64,000 nucleotides of DNA from RYN-230 sp963814645 (GTDB lineage Bacteria; Actinomycetota; Actinomycetes; Streptosporangiales; Streptosporangiaceae), in the NCBI GenBank assembly GCA_963814645.1, contig CAWFDX010000004.1, positions 620,001 to 684,000 on the forward strand. The letters are read 5' to 3'. Positions 29,322 through 38,801 of the stretch are shown here, in pieces (the stretch's first letter is position 1; each line of letters starts with the position of its first letter). The position numbers were made by a program, and so were the translations under genes. The notes beneath the pieces are model-generated. The model was not told the DNA's origin and made no database searches. It was given only the letters and a program-made list of their open reading frames with translations.

Positions 29322-29375
29322 ACTGGTCAGGTAACACCCAGGTGACCTTCCGGAGTGAGGGCACGGAGCAGAAGG

Positions 29376-29931
29376 ATGGTGCGCCATCAGCGTCAAGCCG
29401 ATCCGCATCTTCGGCGACCCGGTGTTGCGCACCCCGGCCGAGCCGGTCCGCGACTTCGATGCCGAACTGCGCAAGCTGGTCAAGGACCTCACCGACACGA
29501 TGCTGGACGCCCCGGGCCTCGGCCTGGCCGCGCCGCAGATTGGGGTGGGCCTCCGGGTCTTCACCTACTACGTGGATGATGAGCTGGGGCACCTGATCAA
29601 CCCGGCGCTGGACCTGTCGGACGAGACCGAGACCGACGACGAGGGCTGCCTATCCTTCCCCGGTCTGGCCTTCCCGACGCTGCGCGCCTTCGGCGCGGTG
29701 GCCAAGGGCTTCAACATGTACGGCGAGCCGATCACCATCGAGGGCACTGGGCAGCTGGCCCGCTGCGTCCAGCACGAGACGGACCATCTCGACGGGGTGC
29801 TGTTCATCGACCGGCTCGATCCGCAGCAGCGCAAGCTGGCCAACAAGGCGATCCGCGAGGCCGAGTGGTGGGGCGAGCCCATCCCGGAGATCCGGGTCTC
29901 GCCGCACGCCACGGGCGGGAAGGCGCTGTAG
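29376..29931 (+). CDS. def: Peptide deformylase (start region appears to carry a 1-nt insertion)
   Basis: Def removes the formyl group from nascent proteins. The three metal motifs are GLGLAAPQ, EGCLSFPG and QHETDHLDG. The coding frame has no ATG/GTG/TTG that includes the expected N-terminal IRIFGDPVLRTPAEPV; the first is GTG 29422, inside that strand. ATG 29376, with GGAGCAGAAGG before it, is one base out of frame. Removing one C at 29383-29384 gives MVRISVKPIRIFGDP, an ideal start. I list the gene from 29376. It is followed by fmt, the enzyme that adds the formyl group. Confidence 0.85.
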
Positions 29932-29937
29932 GGCCGT

Positions 29938-30891
29938 ATGCGATTGGTGTTCGCGGGCACTCCGCAGACCGCCGTGCCCGCACTGGAGGCGCTGCTGGCC
30001 TCCCGGCACGAGGTGGCGGCCGTGGTGACCCGTCCGGACGCCGCCTCGGGCCGCGGCCTGCACCAGGCGGCCAGCCCGGTCGCGGCGCGCGCGGCCGGGG
30101 CCGGGATCGAGGTGCTCAAACCGGCCCGGGTGCGGGACGAGGAATTCCTCAGCCGGCTCCGGGCCATCGCCCCGGACTGCTGCCCGGTGACCGCGTACGG
30201 CGCGCTGCTCCCGCAGACCGCGCTGGACATCCCCAAGCACGGCTGGGTCAACCTGCACTTCTCGCTGCTCCCGGCGTGGCGCGGCGCGGCGCCGGTGCAG
30301 CACGCCATCCTGCACGGCGACGACCTGACCGGCGCGACCACCTTCCAGATCATCCGTGAGCTGGATGCCGGGCCGGTGTATGGCGTGCTGACCGAGCCGG
30401 TCAGCCCCCGGGACACCGCCGGTGACCTGCTCGGCCGGCTAGCCGTGTCCGGGGCCGGGCTGCTGGTCGCGACGCTGGACGGGATCGAGTCCGGCGAGCT
30501 GGACGCGCGGCCGCAGCCGGCCGAGGGAGTGAGCCTGGCGCCCAAGATCACCATCGAAGACGCCCGGGTGCGCTGGGCCGAGCCCGCGCTGGCGGTGGAC
30601 CGGCGGATCCGGGCCTGCACGCCGGGCCCGGGCGCGTGGACCATGCTCGGCGAAGCCAGGATCAAGCTCTGGCCGCTGGCCGCGCCACCGGCCCTGACCA
30701 CGGCAGATGGCCGGTCAGCCGCGGGCCAGCCGCTGGCGCCCGGGGAGCTGCGGGTGCAGCGGACGTCGGTGCTGGTCGGCACGGCCACCGAGCCGGTCGA
30801 GCTGGGCGACGTCCAGCCACCGGGCAAACGGCGGATGCCGGCCGCGGACTGGGCCCGCGGCCTGCGCCAGACGGCCGCGGTGCTGGCCTGA
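29938..30891 (+). CDS. fmt: Methionyl-tRNA formyltransferase
   Basis: The 317-residue enzyme formylates initiator Met-tRNA. The formyl-THF-binding domain has the Asn/His pair in NLHFSLLPAWRGAAPVQ and the catalytic Asp in HGDDLTGATTFQI. The C-terminal OB-fold domain begins near residue 205. SLLPAWRG deviates slightly from the usual SLLPRWRG. The start ATG 29938 is 7 nt after the def stop, so the two genes are coupled. Confidence 0.94.
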   Translation: MRLVFAGTPQTAVPALEALLASRHEVAAVVTRPDAASGRGLHQAASPVAARAAGAGIEVLKPARVRDEEFLSRLRAIAPDCCPVTAYGALLPQTALDIPKHGWVNLHFSLLPAWRGAAPVQHAILHGDDLTGATTFQIIRELDAGPVYGVLTEPVSPRDTAGDLLGRLAVSGAGLLVATLDGIESGELDARPQPAEGVSLAPKITIEDARVRWAEPALAVDRRIRACTPGPGAWTMLGEARIKLWPLAAPPALTTADGRSAAGQPLAPGELRVQRTSVLVGTATEPVELGDVQPPGKRRMPAADWARGLRQTAAVLA

Positions 30892-30892
30892 G

Positions 30893-32377
30893 ATGGCGGC
30901 CCGGAGTGAGCCGCGCGGTCGCGGTCAGCAGCGTGGCGAGCAGCCGCCCGGTGGTCACCAGCCCGGTGGTCACCAGCCCGGTGGTCACCAGCGCGGTGGC
31001 CGGCCGCGGCGCACCGACCCAGCCCGCCGCGCCGCCTACGACGTGCTGATCGCGGTTGAGCAGCGGGACGCGTACGCCAACCTGCTGCTGCCGTCGGTGC
31101 TGGCGCGGCGCGGTCTGGACGGCCGGGACGCCGCGCTGACCACCGAGCTCACCTACGGCACGCTGCGCGGCCGCGGCACCTACGACGCGATCCTCAGCGT
31201 GTGCAGCGACCGGAGCCTGGACCGGATCGACCCGCCGCTGCGCGAAGTGCTCCGGCTCGGCACCCACCAGCTGCTGGCTACCCGGGTTCGCTCACACGCC
31301 GCCGTGGCCACCTCCGTCGACCTGGCCCGGGAGCTGGCTGGCCAGCGCTCGGCCGGCTTCGTCAACGCGGTGCTGCGCCGGGTGGCCACCCGGGACCTGG
31401 AGACCTGGATCGGGGTGGCCGCGCCGTCCCGGGACACCGATCCGCTCGGCCACCTCGCGGTCCGGTACAGCCACCCCCGGTGGCTGGCGGCCGCGGTGGC
31501 CGATGCGCTCGGCGAGGATCCCAGCGGCGAGCTGGCCGGGACCGAGGCCGCGCTGGCCGCGGACGGCACCCGGCCACGGGTCACGCTGTGCACCGTGCCC
31601 GGGCTGGCCGACCCGGCCGAACTGCGCGCCGACGGAGCGGCACCGGCGCAGTGGTCGGCGTTCGGCGCCTATCTCGATCGCGGGGACCCGGGCGCCATCG
31701 CGGCGGTACAGCAGAAGCGCGCGGCGGTCCAGGACGAGGCCAGCCAGCTGGCCGCGATCGCGGTCGCCCGGGTGGAGCTGACCGGGCCGGACCGCCGGTG
31801 GCTGGACATGTGCGCCGGGCCGGGCGGCAAGGCGCGGCTGCTGGCCGGGCTGGCCGCGCAGCGCGGTGCGCACCTGCTGGCCGCGGACGCGCGGCCGCAC
31901 CGGGCCCGGCTGGCCCGCGAGGCGGTGCAGATCACCGGGGCGGCGGCCGCGGTGGCGGCGGACGGCGGCCAGCCGCCGTGGCGGGCCGGGGCCTTCGACC
32001 GGGTGCTGGCCGATGTGCCGTGCACCGGCATCGGGGCGCTGCGCCGCCGCCCAGAGGCCCGGTGGCGCAAGTCAGCCGAGAACGTGCAGGCGCTCGGCGG
32101 GCTGCAGCGCCGTCTGCTGCGCAGCGCGCTGGACGCGGCCCGGCCGGGCGGGGTGGTCGGTTACGTCACCTGCTCGCCGCACCTGGCCGAGACCCGGGAC
32201 GTGCTGGCCGACGTGCTGCGCGACCGGGATGACGTGGACGTGCTGGACGCGCCCGCGGTGCTGGCCGAGGTGCCCGGGCTGGCCTGCCCGGAGCCGGACA
32301 GCCGGTACGCGCAGTTCTGGCCGCACCGGCACGGCACCGACGCCATCTTCCTGGCCCTGCTGCGCCGCCACGGCTAG
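30893..32377 (+). CDS. rsmB: 16S rRNA (cytosine-967-C5)-methyltransferase
   Basis: This 494-residue protein has an N-terminal NusB-like RNA-binding domain (about 42-170) and a SAM-dependent methyltransferase domain. Motifs are MCAGPGGKARLLAG for SAM, DVPCTGIGALRRRPE and the catalytic Cys in YVTCSPHLAET. The first 40 residues are a low-complexity Gln/Gly/His/Pro tail made by three exact 15-bp repeats (30946-30990, PGGHQ). The ATG is 1 nt after the fmt stop codon. Confidence 0.92.
   Translation: MAARSEPRGRGQQRGEQPPGGHQPGGHQPGGHQRGGRPRRTDPARRAAYDVLIAVEQRDAYANLLLPSVLARRGLDGRDAALTTELTYGTLRGRGTYDAILSVCSDRSLDRIDPPLREVLRLGTHQLLATRVRSHAAVATSVDLARELAGQRSAGFVNAVLRRVATRDLETWIGVAAPSRDTDPLGHLAVRYSHPRWLAAAVADALGEDPSGELAGTEAALAADGTRPRVTLCTVPGLADPAELRADGAAPAQWSAFGAYLDRGDPGAIAAVQQKRAAVQDEASQLAAIAVARVELTGPDRRWLDMCAGPGGKARLLAGLAAQRGAHLLAADARPHRARLAREAVQITGAAAAVAADGGQPPWRAGAFDRVLADVPCTGIGALRRRPEARWRKSAENVQALGGLQRRLLRSALDAARPGGVVGYVTCSPHLAETRDVLADVLRDRDDVDVLDAPAVLAEVPGLACPEPDSRYAQFWPHRHGTDAIFLALLRRHG
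30946..30990 (+). repeat. In-frame 15-bp triplicate inside rsmB
   Basis: GCCCGGTGGTCACCA occurs three times in tandem and encodes PGGHQ repeats in the disordered N-terminus of RsmB. Confidence 0.9.
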
Positions 32378-32450
32378 GACCCGAGCGGCTAGCGAGACCG
32401 GAGCGGCCGGCGGGACCGGGACGGCTGCCCGGCCCCCCAGCCGCCCGCCC

Positions 32451-33661
32451 TCACCCGGACTTGGTGAACGCGATGCCCAGCGGCGCCGCGAGCAGCGTCG
32501 CGGTGCCCGAGCCGCCGGAAATGGTGGCCGACACGGTGTCGGTCGCCGGGTTGATGACCGAGATGTTGCCGGTCAGGTTGTTACCGACCCAGACCTGCGA
32601 CCCGTCCGGGGTGACCGCCACCGACCCGGGCAGGCGGCCTACCGGCACCGTGGCCACGGTGTACAGGGTCGCGGTGGCGAGCACCGACACCGAGTCGGAG
32701 TTCATGTCGGTCACGTAGACCCGGCTGCCATCCGGGCTGACGGCGACCGCGTAGGGCTCCGCGCCGGCCGGGATCCGGGCGGTGACCTGCCCCGCCGCCG
32801 CGTTGATCACCCACAGGCCGTCGGCGTTCGGGTTCGTGACGTACAGCGTCTTCCCGTCCGGGCTGACCGCGATGCCCTGCGGCCCGGCCGGGTCCGCGAT
32901 CGTCCGGACCACCTGCCCGCTGGCCGTGTCGATCACGGCCACCCCGGTCTCGGTGGTCACGTAAGCCCGGCTGCCGTCCGGGCTGAACACCACCTGGCGC
33001 GGCGCCGGGCCCACCGTGATGTCCCTGGTCACGGTGTTCGTCGCCGTGCTGATCACGGCCACCACGTCCGAGCTGCCCGGGCCGCTGTCGCTGCCGGTCA
33101 CCGTGGCGTAGACCTGGCTCCCGTCCGGGGACACCGCGACGTCCTGCGGGTACGGGCCGACCGTGATCGGCGTTTCGGCGCCGGTGCTGGCGTTCACCGC
33201 GATGACCTGATACTGCCCGGTCTCCGCGACGTAGACGGTGCCACCGCTCGGCGTGACGGCGACGCCTTCCGGCGAGTCGGCCGAGATGCTGTCGGCCAGG
33301 ATCGTGTCGCTGGCCACGTCCACCTCGGCGACCGAGTAGCCGCCGGCCAGCGCCACGTAGGCGTGGTAGTCAGCCGCCGCCGCGTTAGCCGCCGGCTTGA
33401 CCGTGGAGCTGGCCGCGGATCCGGCCGCCTTGACCGCGGTGCCGGGGCGGAACTTGATGGCGCTCATCGGCGCGTTGGCCGCGGGCCGGTGGCCCAGCGC
33501 GCCGGTCAGCCCGAACGCGGCCGCGGGCACGCCGACCACGGCGAGCGCCGCCGCTGCGGTCCCGGCGGCGATGGCCAGCCGCCGGCGCGGCCCGCGGGCG
33601 GTGCCGGTTCCGGTCGGCCCGGCGCGGCGGCCGGGCTGGGGTCAGGAGTGGGCTCGGTCAT
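32451..33661 (-). CDS. Secreted beta-propeller (YVTN repeat) protein (frame broken near 33590)
   Basis: From ATG 33661 (with GAGGAG upstream) the frame reads MTEPTPDPSPAAAPGRPEP, then shifts by -1 near 33585-33600 into RRRLAIAAGTAAAALAVVGVPAAAFG, a signal peptide. The main frame from GTG 33539 encodes about seven blades marked by VAVSPDGSxVYVT and related repeats, the lactonase-like/YncE YVTN family. Extracellular propellers of this type bind ligands or cell-wall partners; the exact role is unknown. It lies downstream of the phosphoesterase on the same strand with a gap of about 40 nt. Confidence 0.75.
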
Positions 33662-33699
33662 GTCAGCATCTCCTCTGCTCCGGGACGGGTCGGGCGCCA

Positions 33700-35140
33700 T
33701 CACGCGGCGGAACCGCGCGGGCGGGGCCGCGGCCCGGTCTCCTGGGTGGGGGGCGTCTGGTCGGTCGTCGGGATCTGCGGCGCGGGCAGCGTGTTGACCT
33801 GCTGGACGGCCTGGGCCAGTTGCCCCTTGGTGCCCGGCAGCTGGGGGAAAGGCGCGTTCACCGGGAAGCCAAACGCGGACGTGAGGTCGCCGAAAGTGGC
33901 CCGCCGCCAGGCGCTGAGGTTGGGCACCGTGACCCCGGTGAGCGTCTCCAGGAACTGCAGCACCGAGGTGTGATCGAACGTCTCGCTGGCGATCCAGCCA
34001 CCCTGCGTCCACGGCGAGACGATGATGCACGGCACCCGGAAGCCACCGCCGATGGGCAGCCCGTTGACGTATTCCAGCGCGGTGCCGGCCGGCGCGGTGG
34101 GCGGCGGCACGTGATCGAACAGGCCGTCGTTCTCGTCGTAGTTGAGGATGAACACGGTCTTGGCCCAGACGTCCGGGTTGCTCGCGATGGCGTCGATCTT
34201 GCTGGCCACGAAGTCGGCCCCGGCCGCCGGGATGTAGTCCGGGTGCTCGGACTGGTAGCTGGTCGGGACGAGCCAGGACACGGTGGGCAGCCGGTCGTGC
34301 GCCGCGTCGTACTCGAACTGGCCGGGTGCGAACGTGCGCACGCCGCTGCGGTACAGCGTCGAGCTGACCGGCGCGTTCTGGAAGCTGGCGAACATCTCCA
34401 GCAGGTTGCAGCTCGTAGTTGTCCACCTCCTGGTAGACCTGCCAGCTCACGCCCGCGCTGGTGAGCGCCTCCGGGTAGGTCTGCCAGGTGTACGGGGTGG
34501 GATCGACGTTGCTGATGATCGGCCCGCCGTGCTCGCCGAGCGGGTCGATGGTGGCGCTGATGTGATACAGCCGGTTCGGCCAGGTCGGGCCCAGCACCGA
34601 GCAGTGGTAGTTGTCGCAGATCGTGAACGACTCGGCCAGCGCGAACTGGAACGGGATGTCCTCGCGCTCGTAGTAGCCCATGGTGAACGGGCCGTTCTTG
34701 CCGTCCGCGGCCAGATGGGCGGGCAGCCAGTTGTCCATCTTCCCGCTGTCCCAGGCCGAGTGCTGGACGGTCCACGCGTGGCTGGTGGACGGGATGGCCT
34801 GGGCGCTGGTGGTCTGGGTGTTCAGGTGGAACGGCAGCAGGTAGCCGTCCGGGTTGTCCGGGTCTGGCTGGTAGAACACCGGCTTCCCGGTGCTGAGCGT
34901 CAGCGCGGTCGGGTCGGCGAAGCCACGGACACCGGGCGGCGTGCCGAAGTAGTGGTCGAACGACCGGTTCTCCTGCATCAGGATCACCACGTGCTTGATG
35001 TCGCGCAGGCCGCCCTTCCTGGTGGGCGGCCCGGCGGCCAGCGCACGGCGCACATTGGAGGGCAGGAATTCCGCAGCGAAGGCGGCTGCGGCGGCCGTGC
35101 CGGCGGTGGCCAGCAGACGGCGTCGGGTTATCTCGGGCAT
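33700..35140 (-). CDS. Secreted phosphoesterase, phospholipase C/acid phosphatase family (frame broken at 34414)
   Basis: The protein starts at ATG 35140 with a twin-arginine signal (EITRRRLLATAGTAAAAAFAAEF). The metal-binding QENRSFDHYFG follows, as in non-haemolytic phospholipase C and AcpA-type phosphatases. The frame then breaks: an extra base near 34414 separates VYQEVDNY from SCNLLEMFASFQNA. The second frame carries DENDGLFDHVPPP and SPWTQGGWIASETFDHTSVLQFLE, the remaining catalytic segments. Together they make about 480 residues. It probably cleaves phosphate esters or phospholipids outside the cell. The break resembles a +1 sequencing insertion. Confidence 0.8.
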
Positions 35141-35292
35141 TGGGGCGCACTCCCGTCCGAAAGCGACAACTAAATGCCGGCTCAAACGGTCCGCGCCAAT
35201 TGCAGCCATTCAGAGGCCATTCAGAGAATGGCGGGCGAGTGCCGGGTGAACACTTCGGCTGCCCCGGCGGGCAGCGCCAGCCATCCGGCCGG

Positions 35293-36102
35293 CTAGCGGG
35301 CGCGGGTAAGCGCGCGGCCGGTCCTGGTGCGCAGCCGGGCCGATCCGATGTCGGCCTTCTGCCCTTCGGTGTAGCCGGCCCCGTACCCGCTGCCGGAATA
35401 GGTGACCCGGCTCTTCCGGGTGACCGGGTAGGCGTGCTCGATGCTGCGCGTGATCACCTGTGACCGGTCGGCCAGCACCAGGGCGGTCCGCTCGCCACCT
35501 GCCCCCGGCGCGGTGGCCTGGCTGATGACCTGGTGCTCGGCGGCGCGGACCCGGGACACCACCGCGGAGGTGAAGCCGAGCAGCCAGCTGCGCCGCCAGG
35601 CCCGCGGGCTCCGGCTCCAGCCGGGGACCTGGGCAGCGCCCAGGCCGTGCCACATCTGCAGCAGCAGCGAGGTGTACAGCACGTCGGTGCGCTCGATGTC
35701 GGAGGCGAAGCCGAAGATGTGGATCCGGCTGCCTGGCCCCGGCCGGGGCAGGATCACGCACTGGCAGCGCAGCGCGGAGGCCAGGCCGCAGAGCAGGTGC
35801 CCCTGGACCCGGGCCCACGGGTTGTCGATGTCCACCTTCCGGTCGGCCGGGCGGTCGGTCTCCGGCCGCCGCGCGGCCAGCAGCGCCCGGTCGATGCCGT
35901 ATTTCGCCATCAGCTCGGCGGCCTTGGCCGTCAGCGCCTGCGCTTCGTCCGGGGTGACCCCCTCGGCTTCCGCCTTGGCCAGCAGCTTGCGCACCCGGGC
36001 CAGCAGCGCGGCGGCCGCCTCCGGCCCATTGGCCGCGCCGTCGGGCGCGCCGTCCGGCGGATAATCGTCCCCGGGGTGGCGGCCCGCGGTCTGATGAGTC
36101 AC
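35293..36102 (-). CDS. DUF2786 protein
   Basis: The 269-residue protein starts at GTG 36102, chosen because AGGAGGAG lies 4-5 nt upstream; the in-frame ATG 36135 lacks a site. Residues about 30-70 are the DUF2786 helix pair (VRKLLAKAEAEGVTPDEAQALTAKAAELMAKYGID). The C-terminal part (FASDIERTDVLYTSLLLQM) is typical of the longer actinobacterial and phage members. Function unknown; several homologues occur on mobile DNA, but here it precedes two secreted-protein genes. Confidence 0.75.
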   Translation of the reverse strand: MTHQTAGRHPGDDYPPDGAPDGAANGPEAAAALLARVRKLLAKAEAEGVTPDEAQALTAKAAELMAKYGIDRALLAARRPETDRPADRKVDIDNPWARVQGHLLCGLASALRCQCVILPRPGPGSRIHIFGFASDIERTDVLYTSLLLQMWHGLGAAQVPGWSRSPRAWRRSWLLGFTSAVVSRVRAAEHQVISQATAPGAGGERTALVLADRSQVITRSIEHAYPVTRKSRVTYSGSGYGAGYTEGQKADIGSARLRTRTGRALTRAR

Positions 36103-36106
36103 GAAG

Positions 36107-36114
36107 CTCCTCCT
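36107..36114 (-). promoter_or_regulatory. Ribosome binding site of the DUF2786 gene
   Basis: AGGAGGAG on the minus strand, 4-5 nt before GTG 36102, decides the start. Confidence 0.6.
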
Positions 36115-36269
36115 GTCCGGATTGGAATCGAACATGTGCTCGAACCATATCCGGCGGCGGCGACAGTATGCCGGTGCACGGCACTGGCCGCACCCTACCG
36201 GCCGGCCGGCCCAGCCGGGGAGCGCAGCTTCACCCGGCCGCTCACCCACGGGGGAGCGGCGCAGCCGCC

Positions 36270-36275
36270 TAGACT
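36270..36275 (+). promoter_or_regulatory. -10 element of rpe
   Basis: TAGACT is 7 nt before ATG 36283 with no Shine-Dalgarno sequence between, a leaderless arrangement. Confidence 0.5.
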
Positions 36276-36282
36276 TGGGCAT

Positions 36283-36966
36283 ATGCCCGTGCAGATGGCC
36301 CCCAGCATCCTGTCCGCTGATTTCGCCCGGCTGGCCGACGAGGCGGCCGCGGTCACCGGCGTGGCCGAATGGCTGCACGTGGACGTCATGGACAACCACT
36401 TCGTGCCCAACCTCACCCTGGGCCTGCCGGTGGTCGAGTCGCTGCTCAAGCACGCCGGGCTGCCGCTGGACTGTCATCTGATGATCGAGGACCCGGACCG
36501 CTGGGCACCCGGCTATGCGGAGGCCGGGGCGCGGAACGTGACCATCCACGCCGAGGCCGCCCAGTCACCGGTCCGGACGCTGCGGATGATCCGGGCGGCC
36601 GGGGCCCGGGCCGGGCTCGCGGTCAACCCGGCCACCCCGGTCGAGCCGTACGAAGACCTGCTGCAAGAGTTCGACATGCTGCTGCTGATGACGGTGGAGC
36701 CGGGTTTCGGCGGGCAGCCGTTCCTGGACGTGGTGCTGCCCAAGCTGCGCCGGGCCCGGGCCATGGTCGCCCGGCACGGCGGTGTGGTGTGGCTGCAGGT
36801 GGACGGCGGGGTGAGCGAGCACACCATCGAGCGCTGCGCCGAGGCGGGCGCGGACGTGTTCGTGGCTGGCTCGGCCGTCTACAGCTCGGACGACCCGGCG
36901 AAGGCCGTGCAGGCCCTCCGGGCCCAGGCCGAGCGGGCTACCGCCGCGGCCGGCTGGGCCAGCTAA
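36283..36966 (+). CDS. rpe: Ribulose-phosphate 3-epimerase
   Basis: The 227-residue TIM-barrel enzyme interconverts ribulose-5-P and xylulose-5-P in the pentose phosphate pathway. Motifs are APSILSADFA, the metal-binding HVDVMDNHFVPN, DCHLMIEDP, MTVEPGFGGQ and VDGGVSEHTI with the catalytic Asp. The position between rsmB and the riboflavin genes matches many actinobacteria; ribulose-5-P is also a riboflavin precursor (RibB substrate). Confidence 0.95.
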   Translation: MPVQMAPSILSADFARLADEAAAVTGVAEWLHVDVMDNHFVPNLTLGLPVVESLLKHAGLPLDCHLMIEDPDRWAPGYAEAGARNVTIHAEAAQSPVRTLRMIRAAGARAGLAVNPATPVEPYEDLLQEFDMLLLMTVEPGFGGQPFLDVVLPKLRRARAMVARHGGVVWLQVDGGVSEHTIERCAEAGADVFVAGSAVYSSDDPAKAVQALRAQAERATAAAGWAS

Positions 36967-37109
36967 CCGGCCCGCGAGCCAAGCGGGGCCCGTCACGCAG
37001 CGTTCATCCCGGCCGGCCATGCTGGGCTCAGCAAGGGTTGTCGATTCTGGGGAGGGTCGTTCGTCGGGTTAGGTGACGGACGAGTCGAGACACCGAAGGA
37101 GCTGCCGTC

Positions 37110-37457
37110 ATGGCTGAGTACCTCATTCTCATCTTCGAGGACGAGAACGCGTACGCGACCGCCACGCCTGATGTGTTTCAGCAGGTCATGGATGCGCACA
37201 ACCGGTTCGCCGGGCAGGTGGGTGAGAAGGGCGGGAAGATCATCGAGGGCCGGGCGCTGCAGCCGACCAGCACCGCCACCACCATCCGCAACGATGTGGT
37301 GACCGATGGCCCATTCGCGGAGACCAAGGAAGCCCTGGGCGGCTACTACCTCATCGAGGCCCGCGACCTGGATCACGCGCTGGAGATCGCCAAGCTCACC
37401 CCGGCCCGGTTCGGCGGGGTCGAGGTCCGGCCGATCATGGTCTTCGACAACGCGTGA
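37110..37457 (+). CDS. YCII-related (DGPF) protein
   Basis: The 115-residue protein has the YCII fold, a ferredoxin-like dimer, with the signature DGPFAETKEALGGYYLIEA. Such proteins are regularly encoded next to ECF42-type sigma factors, as here, where its stop overlaps the sigma factor GTG. The role may be sensing or an enzymatic partner; no substrate is known. Confidence 0.88.
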   Translation: MAEYLILIFEDENAYATATPDVFQQVMDAHNRFAGQVGEKGGKIIEGRALQPTSTATTIRNDVVTDGPFAETKEALGGYYLIEARDLDHALEIAKLTPARFGGVEVRPIMVFDNA

Positions 37458-38755
37458 GCCGACCCACCACGGGCGGTCCTCCCGCTGACCCCGGGCCCAG
37501 CACCGGATCGGGGGCCGGGAGCGACCGCCCAGCCGCGGCCGCAGCCGTGGCCGACGCGCACCGTCGCGAGTGGGCCTTCGTGCTCGCCGCGACGGCGCGC
37601 GTCGCCGGTGACCTGGACCTGGCCGAGGAGTGCGTGCAGGACGCGTACGTATCGGCGCTGGAGGCCTGGTCCCGGCAGGGTGTGCCGCGTAACCCCGGCG
37701 CCTGGCTGACCACCACCGCCCGGCGCCGGGCCATCGACCTGCTGCGCCGGGACAGCACGCTGCGCCGCAAGCTCCCGCTGCTGGTGGAGCCGGACGAGGC
37801 GGCGGCGCAGGAGGGGAGCGGCGTGATCCCGGACGACCGGCTGCGCCTGGTCTTCACCTGCTGCCACCCGGCGCTGGCCCGGGAGGCTCAGGTGGCGCTC
37901 ACGCTGCGGCTGGTCTGCGGGCTGTCCACGGCCGAGATCGCCCAGGCGTTCCTGGTGCCCGAGCCGACCATGGCGGCCCGGGTGACCCGGGCCAAGAAGA
38001 AGATCTCCGCGGCCCGGATCGCCTACCGGGTGCCGGAGGCGGCGGAACTGCCGGACCGGCTGGACGCCGTGCTCACCGTGGTGCACCTGCTGTACACCAC
38101 CGGGCACACCGCGCCGGACGGGGACGGCCTGGTCCGCCCGGACCTGGTGGACCGCGCGGTCGCCCTGGCCCGGATGCTGTGCGGCCTGATGCCGGACGAG
38201 CCGGAGGTGCACGGCCTGCTCGCGCTGATCCTGCTCACCGACGCGCGGCGGATGACCCGGTGCGCGCCGGACGGCCGGCTGCTGCTGCTCGAAGAACAGG
38301 ACCGGGCGCAGTGGGACCGGGCCGCCATCGACGAGGGCATCCGGCTGGTCCGCGCGGCGCTGCGCGGCTGCCCGGGCCGGTTCGCGCTGCAGGCGGCGAT
38401 CGCCGCGCTGCACGCCCAGGCGCCCAGCTACCAGACCACCGACTGGCCGAAGATCGTCCACCTGTACGACCTGCTCGGCCAGGCCTGGCCGTCTCCGGTC
38501 GTGGCGCTCAACCGGGCGGTCGCGGTGGCCATGGCGGCCGGTCCCGAGGCGGGCCTGGCCGAACTGGCCAGCCTGGAACGGGACGGTCGGCTGGCCGGCT
38601 ACCGGTACCTGCCGGCCGCCCGGGCCGATCTGCTCCGCCGGCTGGGCCGCGCGGACGAGGCCGCGGAAGCGTACCGGGCCGCCCTAGAGCTCACCAGCAA
38701 TCATGCTGAACGCCAGTTCCTGGCCAGTCGCCTGGCCGAGGTGGCGGGGGATTAG
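37454..38755 (+). CDS. ECF sigma factor, ECF42-like with C-terminal TPR-like extension
   Basis: The 433-residue protein has sigma region 2 (VAGDLDLAEECVQDAYVSALEAW, then AWLTTTARRRAIDLLRR) and region 4 (ALTLRLVCGLSTAEIAQAFLVPEPTMAARVTRAKKKI). About 230 residues of helical hairpins follow (LYDLLGQAWPSPVVALNRAVA). That extension plus the adjacent DGPF protein define the ECF42 group, which has no classical anti-sigma factor. It presumably directs transcription of its own operon and of targets not visible here. Confidence 0.9.
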   Translation: MSRPTTGGPPADPGPSTGSGAGSDRPAAAAAVADAHRREWAFVLAATARVAGDLDLAEECVQDAYVSALEAWSRQGVPRNPGAWLTTTARRRAIDLLRRDSTLRRKLPLLVEPDEAAAQEGSGVIPDDRLRLVFTCCHPALAREAQVALTLRLVCGLSTAEIAQAFLVPEPTMAARVTRAKKKISAARIAYRVPEAAELPDRLDAVLTVVHLLYTTGHTAPDGDGLVRPDLVDRAVALARMLCGLMPDEPEVHGLLALILLTDARRMTRCAPDGRLLLLEEQDRAQWDRAAIDEGIRLVRAALRGCPGRFALQAAIAALHAQAPSYQTTDWPKIVHLYDLLGQAWPSPVVALNRAVAVAMAAGPEAGLAELASLERDGRLAGYRYLPAARADLLRRLGRADEAAEAYRAALELTSNHAERQFLASRLAEVAGD

Positions 38756-38797
38756 GGGTAGTGTGGCCCGCCGCCTGGCCGAGGTGAGCGAGAGTTA
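38740..38797 (+). repeat. Partial duplication of the sigma-factor 3' end
   Basis: CGCCTGGCCGAGGTG followed by a short G/A stretch and TTAG appears at the end of the sigma gene and again about 40 bp later, before the permease start. It looks like a small local duplication of the terminal codons. Confidence 0.55.
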
Positions 38798-38801
38798 GCT
38801 G

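Noticed and set aside
35293..36102. Prophage or integrated element suggested by the DUF2786 gene
   Set aside because: No integrase, attachment repeats or other phage genes are nearby and composition matches the core genome.
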